A DNA stretch of 64,000 nt from Caprella mutica (GCA_947561585.1 CANNZV010000335.1:124001-188000), one strand, 5' to 3'. Shown: positions 1 to 11,075, counted from the first letter of the stretch. The notes: generated by a model from the sequence alone, not told the origin. Made by a program: numbers and translations.

Positions 1-76
1 ATAACAATTATTAAATCGTTTTTTCTTATATGACCGAAGATGTGAAACTGACCGATAATTCGTAATTTACCCTATA
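1..76. mobile_element. Family A palindromic MITE, right half (cut by window edge)
   Basis: The right terminal inverted repeat is visible as ATATGACCGAAGATGTGAAA followed by CCGATAATTCGTAATTTACC and CTATA. It matches the right ends of complete copies such as 1634-1831 and 60021-60226. The left half lies outside the window. The presumed TA target duplication is at the end. Confidence 0.8.
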
Positions 77-381
77 CCAAGTACAATATTGGAACGTCCG
101 AAACTATTCTGAGTGACGTCACATAGAATAGTTTCCATTTGTTTTTAAATATAAACTGTGTTATTATTCAGTTAAATGTGCATTTTCATGGAAATTAACT
201 TGCATAAAATTCTTTTTATCACATTTCACACTCTATTCACTTATAATATTCAACTAATAATACTTATAATATTTGACAGTACTCTATGTGACGCCATTTG
301 TTTACATCGTTTCTGAAGAACGGATCAAGTTCAGCGTCAATGAATTCGAAACTTAGCCTACTTCTCTATTTATTTACTATG
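77..381. other. Unique AT-rich sequence, no gene seen
   Basis: Non-repetitive AT-rich sequence between the first MITE and the first minisatellite. I see no exon with good splice sites, no RNA gene and no repeat. Confidence 0.5.
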
Positions 382-988
382 GTATCTAGTATACAGAGAG
401 CAGTATATAGTATACAGAGAGCAGTATCTAGTATACAGAGAACAGTATATAGTGTACAGAGAGCAGTATATAGTGTACAGAGAGCAGTATATAGTGTACA
501 GAGAGCAGTATATAGTGTACAGAGAGCAGTATATAGTGTACAGAGAGCAGTATATAGTGTACAGAGAGCAGTATATAGTGTACAGAGAGCAGTATCTAGT
601 GTACAGAGAGCAGTATCTAGTGTACAGAGAGCAGTATATAGTGTACAGAGAGCAGTATATAGTGTACAGAGAGCAGTATATAGTGTACAGAGAGCAGTAT
701 ATAGTGTACAGAGAGCAGTATATAGTGTACAGAGAGCAGTATATAGTGTACAGAGAGCAGTATCTAGTGTACAGAGAGCAGTATATAGTGTACAGAGAGC
801 AGTATATAGTGTACAGAGAGCAGTATATAGTGTACAGAGAGCAGTATATAGTGTACAGAGAGCAGTATATAGTGTACAGAGAGCAGTATATAGTATACAG
901 AGAGCAGTATCTAGTGTACAGAGAGCAGTATCTAGTGTACAGAGAACAGTATCTAGTATACAGAGAGCAGTATACAGTGTACAGAGCA
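382..988. repeat. 21-bp minisatellite, about 29 copies
   Basis: The unit is AGTGTACAGAGAGCAGTATAT, here given as AGTGTACAGAGAGCAG plus TATAT. Substitutions at a few positions (TATATAG/TATCTAG, GTGTAC/GTATAC) form short runs. The unit is a multiple of 3 without stops, so long false reading frames appear in several frames of both strands. Edge units contain GTATCTAGTATAC, one base off the GTATC-N3-GATAC motif. Confidence 0.95.
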
Positions 989-1214
989 TAAAATCATAGC
1001 ATACTATGTATTCTAGATACCGATATGACATATGTGACACAGGTACTATGTTCCCATATGACATAATCCTATATTATTATTTAATATAATGGTACACTGT
1101 TTAATGTCTAATAGCAATTTATTCGTAACACTGTAGTTAAAAATGATAGCCAAACGCAATGAGTAGCGCGCATACCAGCGCTAAAGAAATATCGCACAGT
1201 GTCTAAAGTCTAAA

Positions 1215-1482
1215 CAAATGCTTAATTAGAGGTATGCTATTTAGAAGGAAATGCTTAATTAGAGGTATGCTATTTAGAAGGAAATGCTTAATTAGAGGTA
1301 TGCGATTTAGAGGCAAATGCTTTATTAGAGGTATGCGATTTAGAGGCAAATGCTTTATTAGAGGTATGCTATTTAGAAGGAAATGCTTAATTAGAGGTAT
1401 GCTATTTAGAAGGAAATGCTTAATTAGAGGTATGCGATTTAGAGGCAAATGCTTTATTAGAGGTATGCTACTTTAGAGGCAT
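1215..1482. repeat. 33-bp minisatellite, about 8 copies
   Basis: The unit reads AAATGCTTAATTAGAGGTAT followed by GCTATTTAGAAGG. A second unit type (TTTATTAG, GCGATTTAGAGGC) is interleaved in blocks of one or two. Confidence 0.95.
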
Positions 1483-1633
1483 TTAACAGGAATTCAAAAC
1501 AGAATATTACACGATTACGATACACAGGGTGATGAATCATATTACCGTGCAATTTGTAATTTCGTACATGTAGCTTTATTAGCAACTACAAAAATTATAA
1601 TAAGAATTCAGGTTTGTTACATTTTTGTGTGTA

Positions 1634-1831
1634 TAGGGTGTGTTACGAATTGTCGTACTGTTTCACATCTTCGGTTATATAAAAATATAATATCGCCATT
1701 CGTTATTTCAACTCGTATCCATGATACCTGCAGGTATCATGGATACGAGTTGCAATAAGTTGAATTACATATCCTTTTTCTTATACAATCAAAAATGTGG
1801 AACTGTTCGATAACTCGGAACATACCCTATA
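1634..1831. mobile_element. Family A palindromic MITE, complete copy
   Basis: About 198 bp, bounded by TATAGGGTGTGTTACGAA and ATAACTCGGAACATACCCTA, which are imperfect inverted repeats. The centre is a perfect palindrome at about 1711-1750: GTATCCATGATAC (1715-1727), CTGCAG, then GTATCATGGATAC (1734-1746). TA at both ends fits a TA target-site duplication as in Tc1/mariner-mobilised MITEs. No coding capacity. Confidence 0.85.
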
Positions 1832-2330
1832 AGCACACCTAATAAGTTCTATCTCACATACATTTTTAGCTTCCTGAAACAGTTGGAAAAGCGTGGAAAA
1901 TTGTATGAAGCCATTAAAACATAGAAATAAATATTAAACTTTAGATAAAGATTACGCTTCATTGTTCCCTAACATGTTGTTGATATAAATGTACCTTCTA
2001 TTTACTTTAAAGGAGATATATTACTAATTACAATGGTTATAAATTTGTAAAATATTAATGTAAATGAAAGCTACTGTAAAATCTCCATCATTCATCACAG
2101 TGACTCTAGTTTCCTTTTGATAGTACGTAAATACTTTGTATATTAATTACACACGTGGTATGACTTTTAAAAGCAGTCGTCAAAGCCCCAAAGCCTAAAA
2201 TTCTTTCTTTCTTACATTTATCACTTTAAAAGCCGTAGCTACCAGATTTTTATGCCTCGTAAAACTCTTATAGTTTTCAGTGCTTCTAAGAGAGAAGTGG
2301 AATCAAAGGCGATCTGGTACTACAAAGAAA
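1832..2330. other. Unique sequence, no gene seen
   Basis: AT-rich non-repetitive sequence. I found no convincing exon, RNA gene or regulatory element. Confidence 0.5.
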
Positions 2331-2711
2331 TTGCCTATAGCCTGTACACTTTGTTACCACTGTACACTATGTTACCACTGTACACTATAGCCTGTACACT
2401 ATGTTACCACTGTACACTATAGGCTGTACACAATGTTACCACTGTACACTATAGCCTGTACACAATGTTACCACTGTACACTATAGCCTGTACACTTTGT
2501 TACCACTGTACACTATAGGCTGTACGTTTTGTTACCACTGTACACTATAGGCTGTACACTTTGTTACCACTGTACACTATAGCTTGTACACTATAGCCTG
2601 TACACTATAGCCTGTACACTATAGCCTGTACACTATAGCCTGTACACTATAGCCTGTACACTATAGCCTGTACACTATAGCCTGTACACTATAGCCTCTA
2701 CACTATAGCCT
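2331..2711. repeat. Composite minisatellite with TGTACACTATAGCC units
   Basis: The left part alternates CTATAGCCTGTACAC with TTTGTTACCACTGTACA (units of about 33-36 bp). The right part collapses to a pure 14-bp TGTACACTATAGCC array of about 8 copies. The palindrome TGTACA is present in every unit. Confidence 0.92.
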
Positions 2712-2987
2712 GAGCTCTTCATTCCTGTTTTGTTATTTTGGTCACACTCCACTCTTAATTCATTCCATTGTGTTAAAGGGTCTATATGTTCTATTTCGCC
2801 CAATTCACCTCCACTCTCTATTGAACTCAGTGGGCAAATAAACAAATAGAAACAGCGCAGTCAGAGGGGAGGCCTGCCTATTTACTGCCCTCTTCTTCAA
2901 ATTTTTAATTTCAAAATTTTGGTCTCTAGGTATAAAAATGTTACCTGATTCAAGATTTTTAATTTTTTTTTAATTTATTTCCCTGTT

Positions 2988-3144
2988 TAGGTTAAGTTGC
3001 TAATTATCGGGAGGTTTCACTTTTTCGATCATATATATATTTTTCATTCATGATCCTAATAAAAAGTTAAATAATGGCTATTAAAAGCTTTTTCGCTACA
3101 TGTTCGTAAATGTTTAACTGTCCGATAACTCGTAACTTTGGCTA
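2988..3144. mobile_element. Family A MITE, diverged full-length copy
   Basis: The left end TAGGTTAAGTTGCTAATTAT and the right end TCCGATAACTCGTAACTTTG match the family termini. The inner arms CACTTTTTCGATCATAT and CATGTTCGTAAATG are also recognisable. The palindromic GTATC core is missing. Confidence 0.7.
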
Positions 3145-3289
3145 ATTAGCTCCGAGTAATTGGAGCTCTATAGGAGCTCTTTGATTGTTGTTGCGAGAGA
3201 TCCTCACTCGCTTCACAATATCCTCTGTAAAACTGTCCATAACATTCCTACGCTAAATCACGGATAATTTTATCGAAAATGATTCGGCG

Positions 3290-3605
3290 ATTTCCAATCG
3301 TGAATATACCGATTATTTTAAATTCGAATTTACCGATTATTTTAAATTTGAATTTACCGATTATTTTAAATTCGAATTTACCGATTATTTTATATCACGA
3401 ATTTACCGATTATTTTATATCACGAATTTACCGATTATTTTATATCACGAATTTACTGATTATTTTATATCACTAATTTACGGATTATTTTATATCACGA
3501 ATATAACAATTATTTTGTATCACGAATTAACTGATTATTTAATCATAAATACCGATTATTTAATCATGAACACCGATTATTTTGTCTCGTTTCACCGATA
3601 TCTTT
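3290..3605. repeat. 22-25 bp degenerate minisatellite, about 13 copies
   Basis: The unit is AATTTACCGATTATTTTATA plus TCACG, with variants AAATTCG and, at the right edge, AATCATAAATACCG. Copies diverge progressively toward the right, as expected at an ageing array edge. Confidence 0.9.
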
Positions 3606-3892
3606 CCTATTGTTATCACCGATTTCCAGTCACACCGACAGTTTCGTCAGTATAACGTTGAATAAGAGCGCAAGAGTTTATTCTCCCGGTGAGAAGAAGG
3701 TGTTTGAGATGCAAAAATAGTTTGTCTGAGTCTTTTGAAGATCTGGAAACAGACGGAGTGGAATTTATCCGAACACATTGTTCTTATCTTCCCTCCAAGT
3801 CTCATGCTACAGAGGAAATCTGCACGGGGCTCTACTGAGACGAATGAGAGGCACTGAGTAGTGATGTGCCTTTAAATAGCTTCTTATTAGGT

Positions 3893-4272
3893 CTCGGTAT
3901 CCTAGATGCAGATGTGGTTATTATAATTGCAGTAGATACTGTGTGTACTAGAAATAAGATACTGTGGTATCCTAGATACAGATTTTGGTTATTATAATTG
4001 CAGTAGATACTGTGTGTACTAGAAATAAGTTACTTTGGTATCCTAGATACAGATTTTGGTTATTATAAATGCAGTAGATACTGTGTGTACTAGAAATAAG
4101 TTACTGTGGTATCCTAGATACAGATTTTGGTTATTATAATTGCAGTAGATACTGTGTGTACTAGAAATAAGTTACTTTGGTATCCTAGATACAGATTTTG
4201 GTTATTATAATTGCAGTAGATACTGTGTGTACTAGAAATAAGTTACTGTGGTATCCTAGATACAGATTTTGA
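3893..4272. repeat. 71-bp tandem repeat carrying GTATCCTAGATAC, about 5 copies
   Basis: Each unit starts with GTATCCTAGATACAG (first exact match 3967-3979), continues with TTTTGGTTATTATAATTGCA and ends with CTAGAAATAAGTTACT. Copies are nearly identical, with T/G alternation before GGTATC. This is one of the arrays built around GTATC-N3-GATAC. Confidence 0.95.
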
Positions 4273-4579
4273 TTTTTTTTTAAACTATAATATCCTGTTG
4301 TATTTAAAGTTTTATTTATTGTATAATAAGTCTCATTGCAGCATAACTTCTTCATAAATTATGTCATAGCCTGTATAGTGTATATACAGTTCATAGACAC
4401 TGTACAGAGTTACTATACATTGGCAGTGTGTACAAATACAGACTGATAGTGTGCGGAAGGTAGTCCATTGTTGTTGTTGTTGTTTTAAGCTTCGTAGGCG
4501 GAGGTTTAATCCATTCGTTAAGTGTAATCGCTTAGTAATCCTGTTAGACTGTGTTACCGATCAAAACAAATGCCAACCT

Positions 4580-5514
4580 ACATCTACTGGTGCTGGTTGT
4601 AGTTCTACTAGTGCTAGTTGTACTGGTTGCAGTTCTACTAGTGCTAGTTGTACTGGTTGTAGTTCTACTAGTGCTGGTTGTACTGGTTGTAGTTCTACTA
4701 GTGCTGGTTGTACTGGTTGTAGTTCTACTAGTGCTAGTTGTACTGGTTGCAGTTCTACTAGTGCTAGTTGTACTGGTTGTAGTTCTACTAGTGCTGGTTG
4801 TACTGGTTGTAGTTCTACTAGTGCTAGTTGTACTGGTTGTAGTTCTACTGGTGCTGGTTGTACTGGTTGTAGTTCTACTAGTGCTAGTTGTACTGGTTGC
4901 AGTTCTACTAGTGCTAGTTGTACTGGTTGTAGTTCTACTGGTGCTGGTTGTACTGGTTGTAGTTCTACTAGTGCTAGTTGTACTGGTTGCAGTTCTACTA
5001 GTGCTAGTTGTACTGGTTGTAGTTCTACTAGTGCTAGTTGTACTGGTTGTAGTTCTACTAGTGCTAGTTGTACTGGTTGTAGTTCTACTAGTGCTAGTTG
5101 TACTGGTTGCAGTTCTACTAGTGCTAGTTGTACTGGTTGTAGTTCTACTAGTGCTGGTTGTAGTTCTACTAGTGCTGGTTGTACTGGTTGTAGTTCTACT
5201 AGTGCTAGTTGTACTGGTTGTAGTTCTACTGGTGCTGGTTGTACTGGTTGTAGTTCTACTAGTGCTAGTTGTACTGGTTGTAGTTCTACTGGTGCTGGTT
5301 GTACTGGTTGTAGTTCTACTGGTGCTGGTTGTACTGGTTGTAGTTCTACTAGTGCTAGTTGTACTGGTTGTAGTTCTACTAGTGCTGGTTGTACTGGTTG
5401 TAGTTCTAGTAGTGCTGGTTGTAGTTCTACTAGTGCTGGTTGTACTGGTTGTAGTTCTACTAGTGCTGGTTGTATTGGTTGTAGTTCTACTAGTGCTGGT
5501 TGTACTTGTACTTG
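4580..5514. repeat. 30-bp minisatellite, about 31 copies
   Basis: The unit is TTGTACTGGTTGTAGTTCTA plus CTAGTGCTAG, with A/G and T/C variants. It is open in three frames of roughly 330-390 residues over both strands (for example a CSSTSASCTG decapeptide repeat). No frame has a good ATG context or a non-repetitive coding flank, so I treat it as non-coding. The unit contains the palindrome ACTAGT. Confidence 0.93.
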
Positions 5515-5569
5515 AGATGGAAATATCTAAATGTTTATTTATAACCACTACATAAACTTCTATTCTATA

Positions 5570-5708
5570 ACCCGTGCTATAACCCATGCTATAACTCGCA
5601 CTATAACTCATCCTATAACCCGTTCTATAACCCATGCTATAACCCGTTCTATAACCCATGCTATAACCCGTTCTATAACCCATGCTATAACCCGTGCTAT
5701 AACTCATA
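5570..5708. repeat. 12/24-bp minisatellite
   Basis: A 12-bp subrepeat CTATAACCCRTN is organised as a 24-bp double unit (CTATAACCCGTT, CTATAACCCATG), about 11 subunits. It follows the 30-bp array by about 55 bp. Confidence 0.9.
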
Positions 5709-6057
5709 GTGCAAGCAGCTCTAATTCAAGTCCTGGTTATCGAATATTCATGTGTATATCCTCTTCATTCACTTGGTTCATTTCTCATTCACTACATCAT
5801 TCACGACTGTACATCACAATAATGTCTCACACTGACATTGTCAAGACATGCATGTGCATATGCTCTTCTGCATGCTAAATGGTTAAAGAGTTTGAAACTT
5901 TTGATGTTATTTCCATTAAAACTTAAAGCAATAAGTACAAATAGAAATGCATGGAAAAAGGAAAAAAGTAGTTAATTATTGTAAACTTTGCGTGTTTCAA
6001 AACTGAAATATATATATAATATATAGTATGGTAATTAGATATATATGATTTAGTTGA
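5709..6057. other. Unique sequence, no gene seen
   Basis: Non-repetitive AT-rich sequence with a short (TA)n stretch near 6010-6050. No exon or RNA gene recognised. Confidence 0.5.
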
Positions 6058-6440
6058 GTATTACCTTATTTAGTACTAAAGTATTACCTTATTTAGTACT
6101 AAAGTATTACCTTATTTAGTACTAAAGTATTACCTTATTTAGTACTAAAGTATTACCTTATTTAGTACTAAAGTATTACCTTATTTAGTACTAAAGTATT
6201 ACCTTATTTAGTACTAAAGTATTACCTTATTTAGTACTAAAGTATTACCTTATTTAGTACTAAAGTATTACCTTATTTAGTACTAAAGTATTACCTTATT
6301 TAGTACTAAAGTATTACCTTATTTAGTACTAAAGTATTACCTTATTTAGTACTAAAGTATTACCTTATTTAGTACTAAAGCATTACCTTATTTAGTACTA
6401 AAGTATTACTTTATTTAGTACTAAAGTATTACCTTATTTA
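6058..6440. repeat. 23-bp minisatellite, about 16 copies
   Basis: The unit is AGTATTACCTTATTTAGTAC plus TAA. Copies are almost perfectly homogeneous, with two single-base variants near 6380-6415, which suggests recent expansion. It contains the palindrome TTAGTACTAA. Confidence 0.95.
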
Positions 6441-6441
6441 G

Positions 6442-6475
6442 TATAAAATAAGGTAATAAAAGTATTACCTTATTT
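6442..6475. repeat. Hairpin at the junction of two arrays
   Basis: AAATAAGGTAATA is followed by AAAG and then TATTACCTTATTT, giving 13-bp perfect arms with a 4-base loop. It lies exactly where the 23-bp array changes into the 17-bp array. The left arm is an inverted piece of the array unit. Confidence 0.85.
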
Positions 6476-6650
6476 AAAGCAATACCTTATGTAAAGCAAT
6501 ACCTTATGTAAAGCAATACCTTATTTAAAGCAATACCTTATATAAAACAATACCTTATGTAAAGCAATACCTTATATAAAACAATACCTTATGTAAAGCA
6601 ATACCTTATTTAAAGCAATACCTTATATAAAGCAATACCTTATTCAAAGC
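6476..6650. repeat. 17-bp minisatellite, about 10 copies
   Basis: The unit AATACCTTATGTAAAGC has variants TTTAAAGC and TATAAAAC. It shares TACCTTAT with the preceding 23-bp unit, so the two arrays are probably related. Confidence 0.9.
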
Positions 6651-6832
6651 ATTTATCCATAGTATTTGAAAGCAGTTCACCCAAGGCTGCAGAGCCAATT
6701 CGAATAGCATTATCTCTATTTTGCATAATGCCAATCTAGTACAGAAATTACACCCTGATGAAAAAAGTTACCCTCCCTATTATGTGTACAATGCCTGCTA
6801 GAGGTACGCCACCTGATAGGCATGGAGGGGAA

Positions 6833-6956
6833 GTTGGTATCCATGATACCTTCGGGGCGCAGGTATCATGGATAACAATTAAGGTAGCCAGTTTAAATGA
6901 GTTTTGTTATCTTATATGATGGATAAAGTGGAACCGGTGGATAACTTAGTTATTGC
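6833..6956. mobile_element. Family A MITE, left-truncated copy
   Basis: The core GTATCCATGATAC (6837-6849) and its partner ...GGTATCATGGATAACAATT are followed by the right arm (CTTATATGATGGATAAAGTG, CCGGTGGATAACTTAGTTAT). The left terminal inverted repeat is absent. Confidence 0.7.
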
Positions 6957-7181
6957 CCAATTAACGTATCATAGTTTAAAGTATTGTCGTCTTTGTGATT
7001 TTTAAATTTGGTAAAGTAATGATTGATATTTTAAATAGATTATTTCTTTCAATCCATGTATCCATGCTACCAGTTACATTGAAGCTGCGTGAAGTGTGAA
7101 AAAATTGTTAAAATTTACCTGGTACTTGAACATACAATTCACCATCAGAACCAGTGATGGTGTGAACCACTTTAAATCCTG

Positions 7182-7520
7182 TAGGCTATGTACCTACAGT
7201 AAATCCTCTAGGCTGTACCTACAGTATATCCCGTAGGCTCTGTACCTACAGTAACTCCCGTAGGCTCTGTACCTACAGTAAATCCCGTAGGCTCTGTACC
7301 TACAGTATATCCCGTAGGCTCTGTACCTACAGTAAATCCCGTAGGCTCTGTACCTACAGTATATCCCGTAGGCTCTGTACCTACAGTAAATCCCGTAGGC
7401 TCTGTACCTACAGTAAATCCCGTAGGCTCTGTACCTACAGTAAATCCCGTAGGCTCTGTACCTACAGTAAATCATCCCGTAGGCTCTGTACCTACAGTAT
7501 ATCCCGTAGTCTCTGTACCC
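7182..7520. repeat. 27-bp minisatellite, about 12 copies
   Basis: The unit is TGTACCTACAGTAAATCCCG plus TAGGCTC. It can fold, since GTAGG and CCTAC flank a 7-base loop in each unit. It is stop-free on the minus strand, which explains a spurious 93-residue frame. Confidence 0.95.
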
Positions 7521-7639
7521 TCACACTCTAATCCCCCGTAACTACATACCATCGCCATTCATTGGCCTGACTATGCAATCTGTGGCTAATCCTCACACAT
7601 CCCATGTTATTATTAACTCTCTTCCAATTAACATTGTAG

Positions 7640-7795
7640 GTATTGTTATTTATTCGACTCTTCAGTGACTCATACAGTGTGCCTTTAGATGAGTCAATGG
7701 AGTCTATGACTCTGTACACAATTGTTATTTATTTGACTCTTCAGTTACTCTTACAGTGTGCCATTAAATGAGTCAACAGAGTCTATGACTCTGTT
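7640..7795. repeat. Direct duplication of about 88 bp
   Basis: Two copies begin TGTTATTTATTYGACTCTTC and share GAGTCAAYRGAGTCTATGAC. The copies differ at scattered bases. I see no coding sense. Confidence 0.8.
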
Positions 7796-7960
7796 TATTT
7801 GTTTCTGAGTCTAGATTCCATATTCTCTTTGTGAGTTTTATAAGAGCATCATATGAGGAGTCACCTTGGAAGAAATGACTATATTTATTTATTAGAAAGG
7901 AGAATCAAAAATATTTTAACGTTTACTGTGTAAGATATTTTATATAGAATGCACCAAGAT

Positions 7961-8095
7961 GCATCAAGGTATCCATGATACATCAAGGTATCCATGATAC
8001 ATCAAGGTATCCATGATACATCAAGGTATCCATGATACATCAAGGTATCCATGATACATCAAGGTATCCATGATACATCAAGGTATCCATGATAC
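7961..8095. repeat. 19-bp array of GTATCCATGATAC, about 7 copies
   Basis: The unit is CATCAAGGTATCCATGATA. Each copy contains the exact 13-bp motif GTATCCATGATAC found at the core of family A MITEs, spaced only 6 bases apart. The array is homogeneous. Confidence 0.95.
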
Positions 8096-8200
8096 AGAGC
8101 AATGTAGCACTGCGTCAAAGTCTGATAGCAAACTACTGAATAATGTGTCGATTTATTGAGAAACTTCCTGCATATCGTCTGTGTTTCTTCCGACTACTTG

Positions 8201-9104
8201 GGCCTACTTCTTGTGAGCCTACAGTACTGTAGGCCTACTTCTTGTTAGCCTACAGTACTGTAGGCCTACTTCTTGTGACACTACAGTACTGTAGGCTTAC
8301 TTCTTGTGAGCCTACAGTACTGCAGGCCTACTTCTTGTGAGCCTACAGTACTGTAGGCCTACTTCTTGTGAGACTACAGCACTGTAGGCCTACTTCTTGT
8401 GAGTCTACAGTACTGTAGGCTTACTTCTTGTTAGCCTACAGTACTGTAGGCCTACTTCTTGTGAGACTACAGTACTGTAGGCCTACTTCTTGTTAGCCTA
8501 CAGTACTGTAGGCCTACTTCTTGTTAGCCTACAGTACTGTAGGCCTACTTCTTGTGACACTACAGTACTGTAGGCTTACTTCTTGTGAGCCTACAGTACT
8601 GCAGGCCTACTTCTTGTGAGCCTACAGTACTGTAGGCCTACTTCTTGTGAGACTACAGCACTGTAGGCCTACTTCTTGTGAGTCTACAGTACTGTAGGCT
8701 TACTTCTTGTGAGCCTACAGTACTGTATGCCTACTTCTTGTGAGACTACATTACTGTAGGCCTACTTCTTGTGAGACTACATTACTGTAGGCCTACTTCT
8801 TGTGAGACTACAGCACTGTAGGCCTACTTCTTGTGAGACTACAGCACTGTAGGCCTACTTCTTGTGAGCCTACAGTACTGTAGGCCTACTTCTTGTGAGC
8901 CTACAGTACTGTAGGCCTACTTCTTGTGAGACTACAGCACTGTAGGCCTACTTCTTGTGAGACTACAGCACTGTAGGCCTACTTCTTGTGAGACTACAGC
9001 ACTGTAGGCCTACTTCTTGTGAGTCTACAGCACTGTAGGCCTACTTCTTGTGAGTCTACAGCACTGTAGGCCTACTTCTTGTGAGACTACAGTACTGTAG
9101 GCCT
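8201..9104. repeat. 31-bp palindrome-bearing minisatellite, about 29 copies, with higher-order repeat
   Basis: The unit is CCTACTTCTTGTGAG followed by the perfect 16-bp palindrome CCTACAGTACTGTAGG. Variants (TTAGCC, GACACT, AGTCTA, GCAGG, AGCACTG) occur in a fixed order that repeats with a 279-bp (9-unit) offset: the block near 8228-8430 recurs near 8507-8709. This shows a segmental duplication inside the array. Confidence 0.95.
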
Positions 9105-9349
9105 ATATAGTACTATACTGGCCTATTTGTGAGCCTACTAAGTTATTCTGACCTATTCAGGTGGTCAAAATGTTTAAAATATTCATGAGAATTTAAAGGT
9201 TACAATTACCTGAATTTACGTTCCTTTCCTTCAAAAAAACATGACCTGCACATTTTTGTATATTCTTTATCTCTTTTCAATTCACTAAATGCATTTCCCA
9301 ATCCACACAGAAGTACATCTATTAATATAACTTTTTTTCCTATTTTCAG

Positions 9350-9402
9350 GTATGTTCGCTGCTCCTTACGGTGATAAAAAGATTGTACACTACTCTGCTG
9401 TT
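9350..9402 (+). CDS. Possible 53-nt orphan exon (unidentified)
   Basis: A pyrimidine tract CTTTTTTTCCTATTTTCAG precedes the segment and GTGAGTAAG follows it, so both splice sites look good. One frame reads MFAAPYGDKKIVHYSAV with no stop. A second frame is also open. The phase that would let it join the calsyntenin exon at 48918 directly contains a stop, so it is not the immediately preceding coding exon of that gene. It could be an untranslated exon, an exon of another transcript, or a chance arrangement. I do not recognise the peptide. Confidence 0.2.
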
Positions 9403-9413
9403 GTGAGTAAGAG

Positions 9414-9550
9414 TTGGGTAAGGGATTATTTCGAGTTATTGGACGGTTTCACATTTTCGGTCATGGATAAAACTATACCAATGATGATCATATTCCTTCT
9501 TCTACTCTGATCGGAATTGTATAATCGTCCGATAACTTGAGACTTACCCT
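9414..9550. mobile_element. Family A MITE without core
   Basis: Left end GGGTAAGGGATTATTTCGAG with GACGGTTTCACATTTTCGG; right end ATCGTCCGATAACTTGAGAC then TTACCCT. The centre lacks the GTATC palindrome. It starts 11 bases after the possible exon at 9350-9402, and the 27-bp array containing GTATCCGTGATAC begins 52 bases after its right end. Confidence 0.75.
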
Positions 9551-9602
9551 TCCACTCAAAATAGTTTTACTATTATATTATTGCAGTCGATTAAGTAAAG
9601 TG

Positions 9603-9890
9603 AACTGTATCCGTGATACCGATAATATAAACTGTAGCCGTGAAACCAGTAATATATACTGCATCTGTGATGAAGATAATATAAACTGTATCCGTGATAC
9701 AGATAATATAAACTGTATCCGTGATACAGATAATATAAAATGTATCCGTGATACCGATACTATAAATTCAAGCCGTGATACCGATACTATAAATTCAAGC
9801 CGTGATACCGATACTATAAATTCAAGCCGTGATACCGATACTATAAATTGTAGCCGTGATACCGATAATATAAACTGTATTCATGTTACA
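9603..9890. repeat. 27-bp array with GTATCCGTGATAC, about 10 copies
   Basis: The unit is AACTGTATCCGTGATACCGA plus TAATATA. The left half carries the exact GTATC-N3-GATAC form. The right half carries AGCCGTGATACC, in which the left arm has decayed. It is stop-free, giving a spurious 133-residue frame. Confidence 0.93.
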
Positions 9891-10927
9891 GTCATTATTT
9901 GTTCAAAGTACGATGATTTGATGTACATAATACCTTAATTGACGATGATAATAATAATGATGCATTCCCTTTGATATTACGATATCTAAGCACCGATAAG
10001 AGTATCGGTTATTGGTGTAATTATCGCGCTATCTCATTAATGAAGCTGTTCTGTGTACTTTTCATTGTGGTGCCCACTGCGAGGATTAGAGAGAGCATCA
10101 CGAGTTGGACTGGTGATTGCCAATGGGTTGTCTATCCGTTAGATTTATGTGGTATTGGGTTAGTAATCATGAATACTTCTGGGTAATTATTATTATTAAT
10201 GGTTATAATGGGTTATTTGTATTAATTTTGATAAATATTTTTTAATGTATTTTTACTTTTAACCTATGTATTTATTTATTGAGTTCAGTAAATTTTTAAG
10301 GAAATAAGGATGAATATAGACTGTAACTTAAAGTAGTTAAAGAGAAATAAATACCTGATGAAAATCAGGTATTACTTTTATTTAAAAAAACTATATATTT
10401 GTTATAATATTTTGAAACGTTATTTTAATAATAGTAACTTAAACATTATACATATTTAATATTTTAACCAACAGAAAATTATTATTTATAAATATGACTA
10501 TTTTTACGCATAAATTATAATTTTAACCTATTTTTCCTTTAACATTTCAATATTTCCAGACATATCATTTTCATCAAAGACAATATACTAAGCATCAATG
10601 GTTTCTCCTGAAGACTATCCTAATTATCTCTAAGAGTTTCTTAATAATTTCTTTGAGATACCTATGCCTTAGGCCTGGGCTATTTACTCCTGTCGTACCT
10701 CCGGCAACTGCTAATTAAGATACCTAACCCTCCTTCGGGAGGGGAGGGGGGGGGGGGTACCCTATCCCACCCCGAGGCTACCACCGCTAGGGGGTACTGG
10801 GTAAAATGTTATAGTATTAACTTATGTAACTTATTCACGTTTGGCAGTGGAGAATTGTTAAAATATATAATTATTACGACTTTTAAAATCTTTTTTTAGG
10901 CTGTCATTTTTCTAATGAAGAACGTGC
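9891..10927. other. Unique AT-rich sequence with a hairpin and a G tract
   Basis: Mostly non-repetitive. AATACCTGAT/ATCAGGTATT form a hairpin with a GAAA loop at about 10350-10373. A G tract of about 12 bases in a G/C-rich patch lies near 10725-10800. No exon or RNA gene recognised. Confidence 0.55.
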
Positions 10928-11075
10928 TAGGGTAAGTTCCGAGTTGTCGGACAGTAAAACATTTTCGATCACATGTGAAAAGGTATAGAATTCATAATAG
11001 CTATTGAAAATGTTGAATATTTTTTATTATATGTTCGGTGCTGTGGAAGAGTCCGATAACTCTGAACTTACCCTA
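10928..11075. mobile_element. Family A MITE, complete termini, no core
   Basis: The element starts TAGGGTAAGTTCCGAGTTGT and ends CGATAACTCTGAACTTACCC plus TA, with inner arms ACATTTTCGATCACATGTG and ATATGTTCGGTGCTGTGG. The central GTATC palindrome is absent. Its last base directly abuts the 33-bp minisatellite. Confidence 0.85.

Noticed and set aside
4451..5707. Long open frames with CSSTSASCTG or TSTSRTTTST repeats that look like a cysteine/serine-rich structural protein
   Set aside because: Three long frames on both strands overlap the same 30-bp minisatellite. None has a supported ATG, splice sites or non-repetitive coding flank. The frames follow from a stop-free unit whose length is a multiple of 3.
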